Made by a program: the position numbers and the translations under genes. The notes beneath the pieces were generated by a model. That model worked only from the letters and a program-made list of their open reading frames with translations. It was not told where the DNA came from and ran no database searches. This document shows positions 25,395-38,134 of a DNA stretch of 64,000 nucleotides, in pieces. Numbering within the stretch: position 1 is the stretch's first letter; every line of letters starts with the position of its first letter. The stretch is from Gordius sp. MW1. Taxonomy: Eukaryota; Nematomorpha; Gordioida; Gordea; Gordiidae. Location: NCBI GenBank assembly GCA_964036665.1, contig OZ038528.1, positions 10,856,501 through 10,920,500 of the forward strand, written 5' to 3'.

Positions 25395-25736
25395 TCGTTT
25401 TAGACGTGGTTTCCATGATATAAAGTAAAAATTTATCAGAATCAGAAAACTATTACTTTGAAATCATGATCGCATAGTGCATTTTTGAAAAATTAAGCAC
25501 TCACGTTGCGATACAACAAACTAATCGCAACAATAAAACGTTGTCTTTTGTCAAAATGATAGTTCTCGCAGCTTAAAACCTCTTTTCGGAAGTCAATCGA
25601 GGATAATAGGATTCTCAAATTGGCTTACTTTTATATGCTTTTTCATGCTCTTTCACATAGAATCAAAAAAAAAATATTTTTACCTCAAAATTTTTCATAT
25701 ATTTTTCTTTGAACCGTATTCATCCGATGAAAGTTG

Positions 25737-28489
25737 TCGTTTTCAGACGTGGTTTCCTTGATAAAAAGTAAAAATTTATCAGAATCAGAAAACTATTACT
25801 TTGAAATCATGATCGCATAGTGCATTTTTGAAAAATTAAGCACTCACGTTGCGATACAACAAACTAATCGCAACAATAAAACGTTGTCTTTTGTCATAAT
25901 GATAGTTCTCGCAGCTTAAAACCTCTTTTCGGAAGTCAATCGATGATAATAGGATTCTCAAATTGGCCTACTTTTATATATTTTTTCATGCTCTTTCACA
26001 TAGAATCGAAAAAAATAAATATTTTTACCTCAAAATTTTTCACATATTTTTCTTTCAACCGTATTCATCCGATGAAAGTTGTCGTTTTCTCACGTGGTTT
26101 CCATGATAAAAAGTAAAAATTTGTCAGAATCAGAAAACTATTACTTTGAAATCATGATCGCATAGTGCATTTTTGAAAAATTAAGCACTCACGTTGCGAT
26201 ACAACAAACTAATCGCAACAATAAAACGTTGCCTTTTGTCAAAATGATAGTTCTCGCAGCTTAAAACCTCTTTTCGGAAGTCAATCGAGGATAATAGGAT
26301 TCTCAAATTGGCTTACTTTTATATATTTTTTCATGCTCTTTCACATAGAATCGAAAAAAAAAATATTTTTACCTCAAAATTTTTCACATATTTTTCTTTG
26401 AACCGTATTCATCCGATGAAAGTTGTCGTTTTCAGACGTGGTTTCCATGATAAAAAGTAAAAATTTATCAGAATCAGAAAACTATTACTTTGAAATCATG
26501 ATCGCATAGTGCATTTTTGAAAAATTAAGCACTCACGTTGCGATACAACAAACTAATCGCAACAATAAAACGTTGTCTTTTGTCAAAATGATAGTTCTCG
26601 CAGCTTAAAACCTCTTTTCGGAAGTCAATCGAGGATAATAGGATTCTCAAATTGGCCTACTTTTATATGTTTTTTCATGCTCTTTGACATAGAATCGAAA
26701 AAAAAAATATTTTTACCTCAAAATTTTTCACATATTTTTCTTTGAACCGTATTCATCCGATGAAAGTTGTCGTTTTCAGACGTGGTTTCCTTGATAAAAA
26801 GTAAAAATTTATCAGAATCAGAAAACTATTACTTTGAAATCATGATCGCATAGTGCATTTTTGAAAAATTAAGCACTCACGTTGCGATACAACAAACTAA
26901 TCGCAACAATAAAACGTTGTCTTTTGTCATAATGATAGTTCTCGCAGCTTAAAACATCTTTTCGGAAGTCAATCGATGATAATAGGATTCTCAAATTGGC
27001 CTACTTTTATATATTTTATCATGCTCTTTCACATAGAATCGAAAAAAATAAATATTTTTACCTTAAAATTTTTCACATATTTTTCTTTCAACCGTATTCA
27101 TCCGATGAAAGTTGTCGTTTTCAGACGTGGTTTCCTTGATAAAAAGTAAAAATTTATCAGAATCAGAAAACTATTACTTTGAAATCATGATCGCATAGTG
27201 CATTTTTGAAAAATTAAGCACTCACGTTGCGATACAACAAACTAATCGCAACAATAAAACGTTGTCTTTTGTCAAAATAATAGTTCTCGCAGCTTAAAAC
27301 CTCTTTTCGGAAGTCAATCGAGGATAATAGGATTCTCAAATTGGCCTACTTTTATATGTTTTTTCATGCTCTTTCACATAGAATCAAAAAAAAAATATTT
27401 TTATCATAAAATTTTTCACATATTTTTCTTTGCACCGTATTCATCCGATGAAAGTTGTCGTTTTCAGACGTGGTTTCCTTGATAAAAAGTAAAAATTTAT
27501 CAGAATCAGAAAACTATTACTTTGAAATCATGATCGCATAGTGCATTTTTGAAAAATTAAGCACTCACGTTGCGATACAACAAACTAATCGCAACAATAA
27601 AACGTTGTCTTTTGTCATAATGATAGTTCTCGCAGCTTAAAACCTCTTTTCGGAAGTCAATCGATGATAATAGGATTCTCAAATTGGCCTACTTTTATAT
27701 ATTTTTTCATGCTCTTTTACATAGAATCGAAAAAAAATAAATATTTTTACCTCAAAATTTTTCACATATTTTTCTTTCAACCGTATTCATCCGATGAAAG
27801 TTGTCGTTTTCTCACGTGGTTTCCATGATAAAAAGTAAAAATTTATCAGAATCAGAAAACTATTACTTTGAAATCATGATCGCATAGTGCATTTTTGAAA
27901 AATTAAGCACTCACGTTGCGATACAACAAACTAATCGCAACAATAAAACGTTGTCTTTTGTCAAAATGATAGTTCTCGCAGCTTAAAACCTCTTTTCGGA
28001 AGTCAATCGAGGATAATAGGATTCTCAAATTGGCTTACTTTTATATATTTTTTCATGCTCTTTCACATAGAATCGAAAAAAAAAAAATTTTACCTCAAAA
28101 TTTTTCAAATATTTTTCTTTGAACCGTATTCATCCGATGAAAGTTGTCGTTTTCAGACGTGGTTTCCATGATAAAAAGTAAAAGTTTATCAGAATCAGAA
28201 AACTATTACTTTGAAATCATGATCGCATAGTGCATTTTTGAAAAATTAAGCACTCACGTTGCGATACAACAAACTAATCGCAACAATAAAACGTTGTCTT
28301 TTGTCAAAATGATAGTTCTCGCAGCTTAAAACCTCTTTTCGGAAGTCAATCGAGGATAATAGGATTCTCAAATTGGCTTACTTTTATATGCTTTTTCATG
28401 CTCTTTCACATAGAATCAAAAAAAAAATATTTTTACCTCAAAATTTTTCATATATTTTTCTTTGAACCGTATTCATCCGATGAAAGTTG
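25737..28489 (+). repeat. 8-mer HOR, copy 1 (2753 bp)
   Basis: Units start at 25737, 26082, 26426, 26770, 27115, 27458, 27804 and 28147. Markers in order: TTTCCTTGAT with GTCATAATG and CGATGATAAT; TTCTCACG with TTTGTCAG and GTTGCC; CTCTTTGACAT; AAAACATC with ATTTTATCATG; AAAATAATAG with TTATCATAAAA and TTTGCACCG; CTCTTTTACAT with A8TAAAT; TTCTCACG with an A12 run and TTCAAATATT; AAAAGTTTATC with TATGCTTTTTC. Confidence 0.92.
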
Positions 28490-31244
28490 TCGTTTTCAGA
28501 CGTGGTTTCCTTGATAAAAAGTAAAAATTTATCAGAATCAGAAAACTATTACTTTGAAATCATGATCGCATAGTGCATTTTTGAAAAATTAAGCACTCAC
28601 GTTGCGATACAACAAACTAATCGCAACAATAAAACGTTGTCTTTTGTCATAATGATAGTTCTCGCAGCTTAAAACCTCTTTTCGGAAGTCAATCGATGAT
28701 AATAGGATTCTCAAATTGGCCTACTTTTATATATTTTTTCATGCTCTTTCACATAGAATCGAAAAAAATAAATATTTTTACCTCAAAATTTTTCACATAT
28801 TTTTCTTTCAACCGTATTCATCCGATGAAAGTTGTCGTTTTCTCACGTGGTTTCCATGATAAAAAGTAAAAATTTGTCAGAATCAGAAAACTATTACTTT
28901 GAAATCATGATCGCATAGTGCATTTTTGAAAAATTAAGCACTCACGTTGCGATACAACAAACTAATCGCAACAATAAAACGTTGCCTTTTGTCAAAATGA
29001 TAGTTCTCGCAGCATAAAACCTCTTTTCGGAAGTCAATCGAGGATAATAGGATTCTCAAATTGGCTTACTTTTATATATTTTTTCATGCTCTTTCACATA
29101 GAATCGAAAAAAAAAATATTTTTACCTCAAAATTTTTTACATATTTTTCTTTGAACCGTATTCATCCGATGAAAGTTGTCGTTTTCAGACGTGGTTTCCA
29201 TGATAAAAAGTAAAAATTTATCAGAATCAGAAAACTATTACTTTGAAATCATGATCGCATAGTGCATTTTTGAAAAATTAAGCACTCACGTTGCGATACA
29301 ACAAACTAATCGCAACAATAAAACGTTGTCTTTTGTCAAAATGATAGTTCTCGCAGCTTAAAACCTCTTTTCGGAAGTCAATCGAGGATAATAGGATTCT
29401 CAAATTGGCCTACTTTTATATGTTTTTTCATGCTCTTTGACATAGAATCGAAAAAAAAAATATTTTTACCTCAAAATTTTTCACATATTTTTCTTTGAAC
29501 CGTATTCATCCGATGAAAGTTGTCGTTTTCAGACGTGGTTTCCTTGATAAAAAGTAAAAATTTATCAGAATCAGAAAACTATTACTTTGAAATCATGATC
29601 GCATAGTGCATTTTTGAAAAATTAAGCACTCACGTTGCGATACAACAAACTAATCGCAACAATAAAACGTTGTCTTTTGTCATAATGATAGTTCTCGCAG
29701 CTTAAAACATCTTTTCGGAAGTCAATCGATGATAATAGGATTCTCAAATTGGCCTACTTTTATATATTTTATCATGCTCTTTCACATAGAATCGAAAAAA
29801 ATAAATATTTTTACCTTAAAATTTTTCACATATTTTTCTTTCAACCGTATTCATCCGATGAAAGTTGTCGTTTTCAGACGTGGTTTCCTTGATAAAAAGT
29901 AAAAATTTATCAGAATCAGAAAACTATTACTTTGAAATCATGATCGCATAGTGCATTTTTGAAAAATTAAGCACTCACGTTGCGATACAACAAACTAATC
30001 GCAACAATAAAACGTTGTCTTTTGTCAAAATAATAGTTCTCGCAGCTTAAAACCTCTTTTCGGAAGTCAATCGAGGATAATAGGATTCTCAAATTGGCCT
30101 ACTTTTATATGTTTTTTCATGCTCTTTCACATAGAATCAAAAAAAAAATATTTTTATCATAAAATTTTTCACATATTTTTCTTTGCACCGTATTCATCCG
30201 ATGAAAGTTGTCGTTTTCAGACGTGGTTTCCTTGATAAAAAGTAAAAATTTATCAGAATCAGAAAACTATTACTTTGAAATCATGATCGCATAGTGCATT
30301 TTTGAAAAATTAAGCACTCACGTTGCGATACAACAAACTAATCGCAACAATAAAACGTTGTCTTTTGTCATAATGATAGTTCTCGCAGCTTAAAACCTCT
30401 TTTCGGAAGTCAATCGATGATAATAGGATTCTCAAATTGGCCTACTTTTATATATTTTTTCATGCTCTTTTACATAGAATCGAAAAAAAATAAATATTTT
30501 TACCTCAAAATTTTTCACATATTTTTCTTTCAACCGTATTCATCCGATGAAAGTTGTCGTTTTCTCACGTGGTTTCCATGATAAAAAGTAAAAATTTATC
30601 AGAATCAGAAAACTATTACTTTGAAATCATGATCGCATAGTGCATTTTTGAAAAATTAAGCACTCACGTTGCGATACAACAAACTAATCGCAACAATAAA
30701 ACGTTGTCTTTTGTCAAAATGATAGTTCTCGCAGCTTAAAACCTCTTTTCGGAAGTCAATCGAGGATAATAGGATTCTCAAATTGGCTTACTTTTATATA
30801 TTTTTTCATGCTCTTTCACATAGAATCGAAAAAAAAAAAATTTTACCTCAAAATTTTTCAAATATTTTTCTTTGAACCGTATTCATCCGATGAAAGTTGT
30901 CGTTTTCAGACGTGGTTTCCATGATAAAAAGTAAAAGTTTATCAGAATCAGAAAACTATTACTTTGAAATCATGATCGCATAGTGCATTTTTGAAAAATT
31001 AAGCACTCACGTTGCGATACAACAAACTAATCGCAACAATAAAACATTGTCTTTTGTCAAAATGATAGTTCTCGCAGCTTAAAACCTCTTTTCGGAAGTC
31101 AATCGAGGATAATAGGATTCTCAAATTGGCTTACTTTTATATATTTTTTCATGCTCTTTCACATAAAATCGAAAAAAATAAATATTTTTACCTTAAAATT
31201 TTTCACATTTTTTTCTTTCAACCGTATTCATCCGATGAAAGTTG
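28490..31244 (+). repeat. 8-mer HOR, copy 2 (2755 bp)
   Basis: Units start at 28490, 28835, 29179, 29523, 29868, 30211, 30557 and 30900 and repeat copy 1 unit for unit, including rare markers such as TTGCACCG and AAAAGTTTATC. The last unit changes midway: after GGCTTAC it has CATAAAATCG and CTTAAAATTTTTCACATTT instead of TATGCTTTTTC. Copying therefore stopped, or was overwritten, inside this monomer. Confidence 0.92.
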
Positions 31245-34200
31245 TCGTTTTCAGACGTGGTTTCCATGATAAAAAGTAAAAATTTATCAGAATCAGAAAA
31301 CTATTACTTTGAAATCATGATCGCATAGTGCATTTTTGAAAAATTAAGCACTCACGTTGCGATACAACAAACTAATCGCAACAATAAAACGTTGTCTTTT
31401 GTCAAAATGATAGTTCTCGCAGCTTAAAACCTCTTTTCGGAAGTCAATCGAGGATAATAGGATTCTCAAATTGGCTTACTTTTATATATTTTTTTATGCT
31501 CTTTCACATAGAATCGAAAAAAATAAATATTTTTACCTTAAAATTTTTCACATATTTTTCTTTGAACCGTATTCATCCGATGAAAGTTGTCGTTTTCAGA
31601 CGTGGTTTCCTTGATAAAAAGTAAAAATTTATCAGAATCAGAAAACTATTACTTTGAAATCATGATCGCATAGTGCATTTTTGAAAAATTAAGCACTCAC
31701 GTTGCGATACAACAAACTAATCGCAACAATAAAACGTTGTCTTTTGTCATAATGATAGTTCTCGCAGCTTAAAACATCTTTTCGGAAGTCAATCGATGAT
31801 AATAGGATTCTCAAATTGGCCTACTTTTATATATTTTATCATGCTCTTTCACATAGAATCGAAAAAAATAAATATTTTTACCTTAAAATTTTTCACATAT
31901 TTTTCTTTCAACCGTATTCATCCGATGAAAGTTGTCGTTTTCAGACGTGGTTTCCATGATAAAAAGTAAAAATTTATCAGAATCAGAAAACTATTACTTT
32001 GAAATCATGATCGCATAGTGCATTTTTGAAAAATTAAGCACTCACGTTCCGATACAACAAACTAATCGCAACAATAAAACGTTGTCTTTTGTCAAAATGA
32101 TAGTTCTCGCAGCTTAAAACCTCTTTTCGGAAGTCAATCGAGGATAATAGGATTCTCAAATTGGCTTCCTTTTATATATTTTTTCATGCTCTTTCACATA
32201 AAATCGAAAAAAAAATATTTTTACCTCAAAATTTTTCACATATTTTTCTTTGAACCGTATTCATCCGAAGAAAGTTGTCGTTTTCAGACGTGGTTTCCAT
32301 GATAAAAAGTAAAAAATTATCAGAATCAGAAAACTATTACTTTGAAATCATGATCGCATAGTGCATTTTTGAAAAATTAAGCACTCACGTTGCGATACAA
32401 CAAACTAATCGCAACAATAAAACGTTGTCTTTTGTCATAATGATAATTCTCGCAGCTCAAAACCTCTTTTCGGAAGTCAATCGAGGATAATAGGATTCTA
32501 AAATTGGCCTACTTTTATATATTTTTTCATGCTCTTTAACATAGAATCAAAAAAAAAAAAAATATTTTTACCTCAAAATTTTTCACATATTTTTCTTTCA
32601 ACCGTATTCATCCGATGAAAGTTGTCGTTTTCAGACGTGGTTTCCATGATAAAAAGTAAAAATTTATCAGAATCAGAAAACTATTACTTTGAAATCATGA
32701 TCGCATAGTGCATTTTTGAAAAATTAAGCACTCACGTTGCGATACAACAAACTAATCGCAACAATAAAACGTTGTCTTTTGTCAAAATGATAGTTCTCGC
32801 AGCTTAAAACCTCTTTTCAGAAGTCAATCGAGGATAGTAGGATTCTCAAATTGGCTTACTTTTATATATTTTTTTATGCTCTTTCACATAGAATCGAAAA
32901 AAATAAATATTTTTACCTTAAAATTTTTCACATATTTTTCTTTGAACCGTATTCATCCGATGAAAGTTGTCGTTTTCAGACGTGGTTTCCATGATAAAAA
33001 GTAAAAATTTATCAGAATCAGAAAACTATTACTTTGAAATCATGATCGCATAGTGCATTTTTGAAAAATTAAGCACTCACGTTGCGATACAACAAACTAA
33101 TCGCAACAATAAAACGTTGTCTTTTGTCAAAATGATAGTTCTCGCAGCTTAAAACCTCTTTTCGGAAGTCAATCGAGGATAATAGGATTCTCAAATTGGC
33201 CTACTTTATATGTTTTTTCATGCTCTTTGACATAGAATCGAAAAAAAAAATATTTTTACCTCAAAATTTTTCACATATTTTTCTTTGAACCGTATTCATC
33301 CGATGAAAGTTGTCGTTTTCAGACGTGGTTTCCTTGATAAAAAGTAAAAATTTATCAGAATCAGAAAACTATTACTTTGAAATCATGATCGCATAGTGCA
33401 TTTTTGAAAAATTAAGCACTCACGTTGCGATACAACAAACTAATCGCAACAATAAAACGTTGTCTTTTGTAATAATGATAGTTCTCGCAGCTTAAAACAT
33501 CTTTTCGGAAGTCAATCGATGATAATAGGATTCTCAAATTGGCCTACTTTTATATATTTTATCATGCTCTTTCACATAGAATCGAAAAAAATAAATATTT
33601 TTACCTTAAAATTTTTCACATATTTTTCTTTCAACCGTATTCATCCGATGAAAGTTGTCGTTTTCAGACGTGGTTTCCTTGATAAAAAGTAAAAATTTAT
33701 CAGAATCAGAAAACTATTACTTTGAAATCATGATCGCATAGTGCATTTTTGAAAAATTAAGCACTCACGTTGCGATACAACAAACTAATCGCAACAATAA
33801 AACGTTGTCTTTTGTCAAAATAATAGTTCTCGCAGCTTAAAACCTCTTTTCGGAAGTCAATCGAGGATAATAGGATTCTCAAATTGGCCTACTTTTATAT
33901 GTTTTTTCATGCTCTTTCACATAGAATCAAAAAAAAAATATTTTTATCATAAAATTTTTCACATATTTTTCTTTGCACCGTATTCATCCGATGAAAGTTG
34001 TCGTTTTCAGACGTGGTTTCCTTGATAAAAAGTAAAAATTTATCAGAATCAGAAAACTATTACTTTGAAATCATGATCGCATAGTGCATTTTTGAAAAAT
34101 TAAGCACTCACGTTGCGATACAACAAACTAATCGCAACAATAAAACGTTGTCTTTTGTCATAATGATAGTTCTCGCAGCTTAAAACCTCTTTTCGGAAGT

Positions 34201-35379
34201 CAATCGATGATAATAGGATTCTCAAATTGGCCTACTTTTATATATTTTTTCATGCTCTTTTACATAGAATCGAAAAAAAATAAATATTTTTACCTCAAAA
34301 TTTTTCACATATTTTTCTTTCAACCGTATTCATCCGATGAAAGTTGTCGTTTTCTCACGTGGTTTCCATGATAAAAAGTAAAAATTTATCAGAATCAGAA
34401 AACTATTACTTTGAAATCATGATCGCATAGTGCATTTTTGAAAAATTAAGCACTCACGTTGCGATACAACAAACTAATCGCAACAATAAAACGTTGTCTT
34501 TTGTCAAAATGATAGTTCTCGCAGCTTAAAACCTCTTTTCGGAAGTCAATCGAGGATAATAGGATTCTCAAATTGGCTTACTTTTATATATTTTTTCATG
34601 CTCTTTCACATAAAATCGAAAAAAATAAATATTTTTACCTCAAAATTTTTCAAATATTTTTCTTTGAACCGTATTCATCCGATAAAAGTTGTCGTTTTCA
34701 GACGTGGTTTCCATGATAAAAAGTAAAAATTTATCAGAATCAGAAAACTATTACTTTGAAATCATGATCGCATAGTGCATTTTTGAAAAATTAAGCACTC
34801 ACGTTGCGATACAACAAACTAATCGCAACAATAAAACGTTGTCTTTTGTCAAAATGATAGTTCTCGCAGCTTAAAACCTCTTTTCGGAAGTCAATCGAGG
34901 ATAATAGGATTCTCAAATTGGCTTACTTTTATATATTTTTTTATGCTCTTTCACATAGAATCGAAAAAAATAAATATTTTTACCTTAAAATTTTTCACAT
35001 ATTTTTCTTTGAACCGTATTCATCCGATGAAAGTTGTCGTTTTCAGACGTGGTTTCCATGATAAAAAGTAAAAATTTATCAGAATCAGAAAACTATTACT
35101 TTGAAATCATGATCGAATAGTGCATTTTTGAAAAATTAAGCACTCACGTTGCGATACAACAAACTAATCGCAACAATAAAACGTTGTCTTTTGTCAAAAT
35201 GATAGTTCTCGCAGCTTAAAACCTCTTTTCGGAAGTCAATCGAGGATAATAGGATTCTCAAATTGGCCTACTTTTATATGTTTTTTCATGCTCTTTCACA
35301 TAGAATCAAAAAAAAAATATTTTTACCTCTAAATTTTTCACATATTTTTCTTTGAACCGTATTCATCCGATGAAAGTTG
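31245..35379 (+). repeat. Mosaic block of twelve monomers
   Basis: Units start at 31245, 31590, 31935, 32278, 32625, 32970, 33313, 33658, 34001, 34347, 34692 and 35037. The five units 32970-34691 are a partial third copy of units 3 to 7 of the 8-mer HOR. The 31590 unit repeats the fourth unit type. The stretch from the second half of 31935 through the 33313 unit reappears about 5.86 kb downstream. Units 31245, 32625 and 34692 share GGCTTAC with TTTTTTTATGC. No gene. Confidence 0.85.
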
Positions 35380-38134
35380 TCGTTTTCAGACGTGGTTTCC
35401 TTGATAAAAAGTAAAAATTTATCAGAATCAGAAAACTATTACTTTGAAATCATGATCGCATAGTGCATTTTTGAAAAATTAAGCACTCACGTTGCGATAC
35501 AACAAACTAATCGCAACAATAAAACGTTGTCTTTTGTCATAATGATAGTTCTCGCAGCTTAAAACCTCTTTTCGGAAGTCAATCGATGATAATAGGATTC
35601 TCAAATTGGCCTACTTTTATATATTTTTTCATGCTCTTTCACATAGAATCGAAAAAAATAAATATTTTTACCTCAAAATTTTTCACATATTTTTCTTTCA
35701 ACCGTATTCATCCGATGAAAGTTGTCGTTTTCTCACGTGGTTTCCATGATAAAAAGTAAAAATTTATCAGAATCAGAAAACTATTACTTTGAAATCATGA
35801 TCGAATAGTGCATTTTTGAAAAATTAAGCACTCACGTTGCGATACAACAAACTAATCGCAACAATAAAACGTTGTCTTTTGTCAAAATGATAGTTCTCGC
35901 AGCTTAAAACCTCTTTTCGGAAGTCAATCGAGGATAATAGGATTCTCAAATTGGCCTACTTTTATATGTTTTTTCATGCTCTTTCACATAGAATCAAAAA
36001 AAAAAATATTTTTACCTCAAAATTTTTCACATATTTTTCTTTGAACCGTATTCATCCGATGAAAGTTGTCGTTTTCAGACGTGGTTTCCTTGATAAAAAG
36101 TAAAAATTTATCAGAATCAGAAAACTATTATTTTGAAATCATAATCGCATAGTGCATTTTTGAAAAATTAAGCACTCACGTTGCGATACAACAAACTAAT
36201 CGCAACAATAAAACGTTGTCTTTTGTCATAATGATAGTTCTCGCAGCTTAAAACCTCTTTTCGGAAGTCAATCGATGATAATAGGATTCTCAAATTGGCC
36301 TACTTTTATATATTTTTTCATGCTCTTTCACATAGAATCGAAAAAAATAAATATTTTTACCTCAAAATTTTTCACATATTTTTCTTTCAACCGTATTCAT
36401 CCGATGAAAGTTGTCGTTTTCTCACGTGGTTTCCATGATAAAAAGTAAAAATTTGTCAGAATCAGAAAACTATTACTTTGAAATCATGATCGCATAGTGC
36501 ATTTTTGAAAAATTAAGCACTCACGTTGCGATACAACAAACTAATCGCAACAATAAAACGTTGTCTTTTGTCAAAATGATAGTTCTCGCAGCTTAAAACC
36601 TCTTTTCGGAAGTCAATCGAGGATAATAGGATTCTCAAATTGGCCTACTTTTATATGTTTTTTCATGCTCTTTCACATAGAATCAAAAAAAAAATATTTT
36701 TACCTCTAAATTTTTCACATATTTTTCTTTGAACCGTATTCATCCGATGAAAGTTGTCGTTTTCAGACGTGGTTTCCTTGATAAAAAGTAAAAATTTATC
36801 AGAATCAGAAAACTATTACTTTGAAATCATGATCGCATAGTGCATTTTTGAAAAATTAAGCACTCACGTTGCGATACAACAAACTAATCGCAACAATAAA
36901 ACGTTGTCTTTTGTCATAATGATAGTTCTCGCAGCTTAAAACCTCTTTTCGGAAGTCAATCGATGATAATAGGATTCTCAAATTGGCCTACTTTTATATA
37001 TTTTTTCATGCTCTTTCACATAGAATCGAAAAAAATAAATATTTTTACCTCAAAATTTTTCACATATTTTTCTTTCAACCGTATTCATCCGATGAAAGTT
37101 GTCGTTTTCTCACGTGGTTTCCATGATAAAAAGTAAAAATTTATCAGAATCAGAAAACTATTACTTTGAAATCATGATCGAATAGTGCATTTTTGAAAAA
37201 TTAAGCACTCACGTTGCGATACAACAAACTAATCGCAACAATAAAACGTTGTCTTTTGTCAAAATGATAGTTCTCGCAGCTTAAAACCTCTTTTCGGAAG
37301 TCAATCGAGGATAATAGGATTCTCAAATTGGCCTACTTTTATATGTTTTGTCATGCTCTTTCACATAGAATCAAAAAAAAAAAATATTTTTACCTCAAAA
37401 TTTTTCACATATTTTTCTTTGAACCGTATTCATCCGATGAAAGTTGTCGTTTTCAGACGTGGTTTCCTTGATAAAAAGTAAAAATTTATCAGAATCAGAA
37501 AACTATTATTTTGAAATCATAATCGCATAGTGCATTTTTGAAAAATTAAGCACTCACGTTGCGATACAACAAACTAATCGCAACAATAAAACGTTGTCTT
37601 TTGTCATAATGATAGTTCTCGCAGCTTAAGACCTCTTTTCGGAAGTCAATCGATGATAATAGGATTCTCAAATTGGCCTACTTTTATATATTTTTTCATG
37701 CTCTTTCACATAGAATCGAAAAAAATAAATATTTTTACCTCAAAATTTTTCACATATTTTTCTTTCAACCGTATTCATCCGATGAAAGTTGTCGTTTTCT
37801 CACGTGGTTTCCATGATAAAAAGTAAAAATTTGTCAGAATCAGAAAACTATTACTTTGAAATCATGATCGCATAGTGCATTTTTGAAAAATTAAGCACTC
37901 ACGTTGCGATACAACAAACTAATCGCAACAATAAAACGTTGTCTTTTGTCAAAATGATAGTTCTCGCAGCTTAAAACCTCTTTTCGGAAGTCAATCGAGG
38001 ATAATAGGATTCTCAAATTGGCTTCCTTTTATATATTTTTTCATGCTCTTTCACATAAAATCGAAAAAAAAATATTTTTACCTCAAAATTTTTCACATAT
38101 TTTTCTTTGAACCGTATTCATCCGAAGAAAGTTG
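35380..38134 (+). repeat. 4-mer HOR, two copies (1377 and 1378 bp)
   Basis: Copy 1 units start at 35380, 35725, 36069 and 36414; copy 2 at 36757, 37102, 37447 and 37792. Types alternate TTTCCTTGAT and TTCTCACG, so the 4-mer is itself built from a dimer. Finer markers define the period of four: GATCGAATAG in the second unit, TATTATTTTG and CATAATCGC in the third, TTTGTCAG in the fourth. The last unit switches midway to GGCTTCC, CATAAAATCG and CCGAAGAAAG, matching the unit at 31935. Confidence 0.9.

Larger units (their letters stand above)
22002..25736 (+). repeat. Irregular block of eleven monomers
   Basis: Units start at 22002, 22347, 22697, 23022, 23367, 23692, 24037, 24382, 24725, 25070 and 25395. 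The block contains a dimer repeat (22697-24036), three truncated units, one 350-bp unit and many private changes: CATAGTCC (22002), GAAATAATG (24037), CTCGCACTT (24382), TTCTGAAG and ATACCATTC (24725), GTTGAGATACAATAAAC (25070), GTTTTAGACG (25395). The second half of the 25395 unit already matches the last unit of the following 8-mer HOR. No gene. Confidence 0.8.
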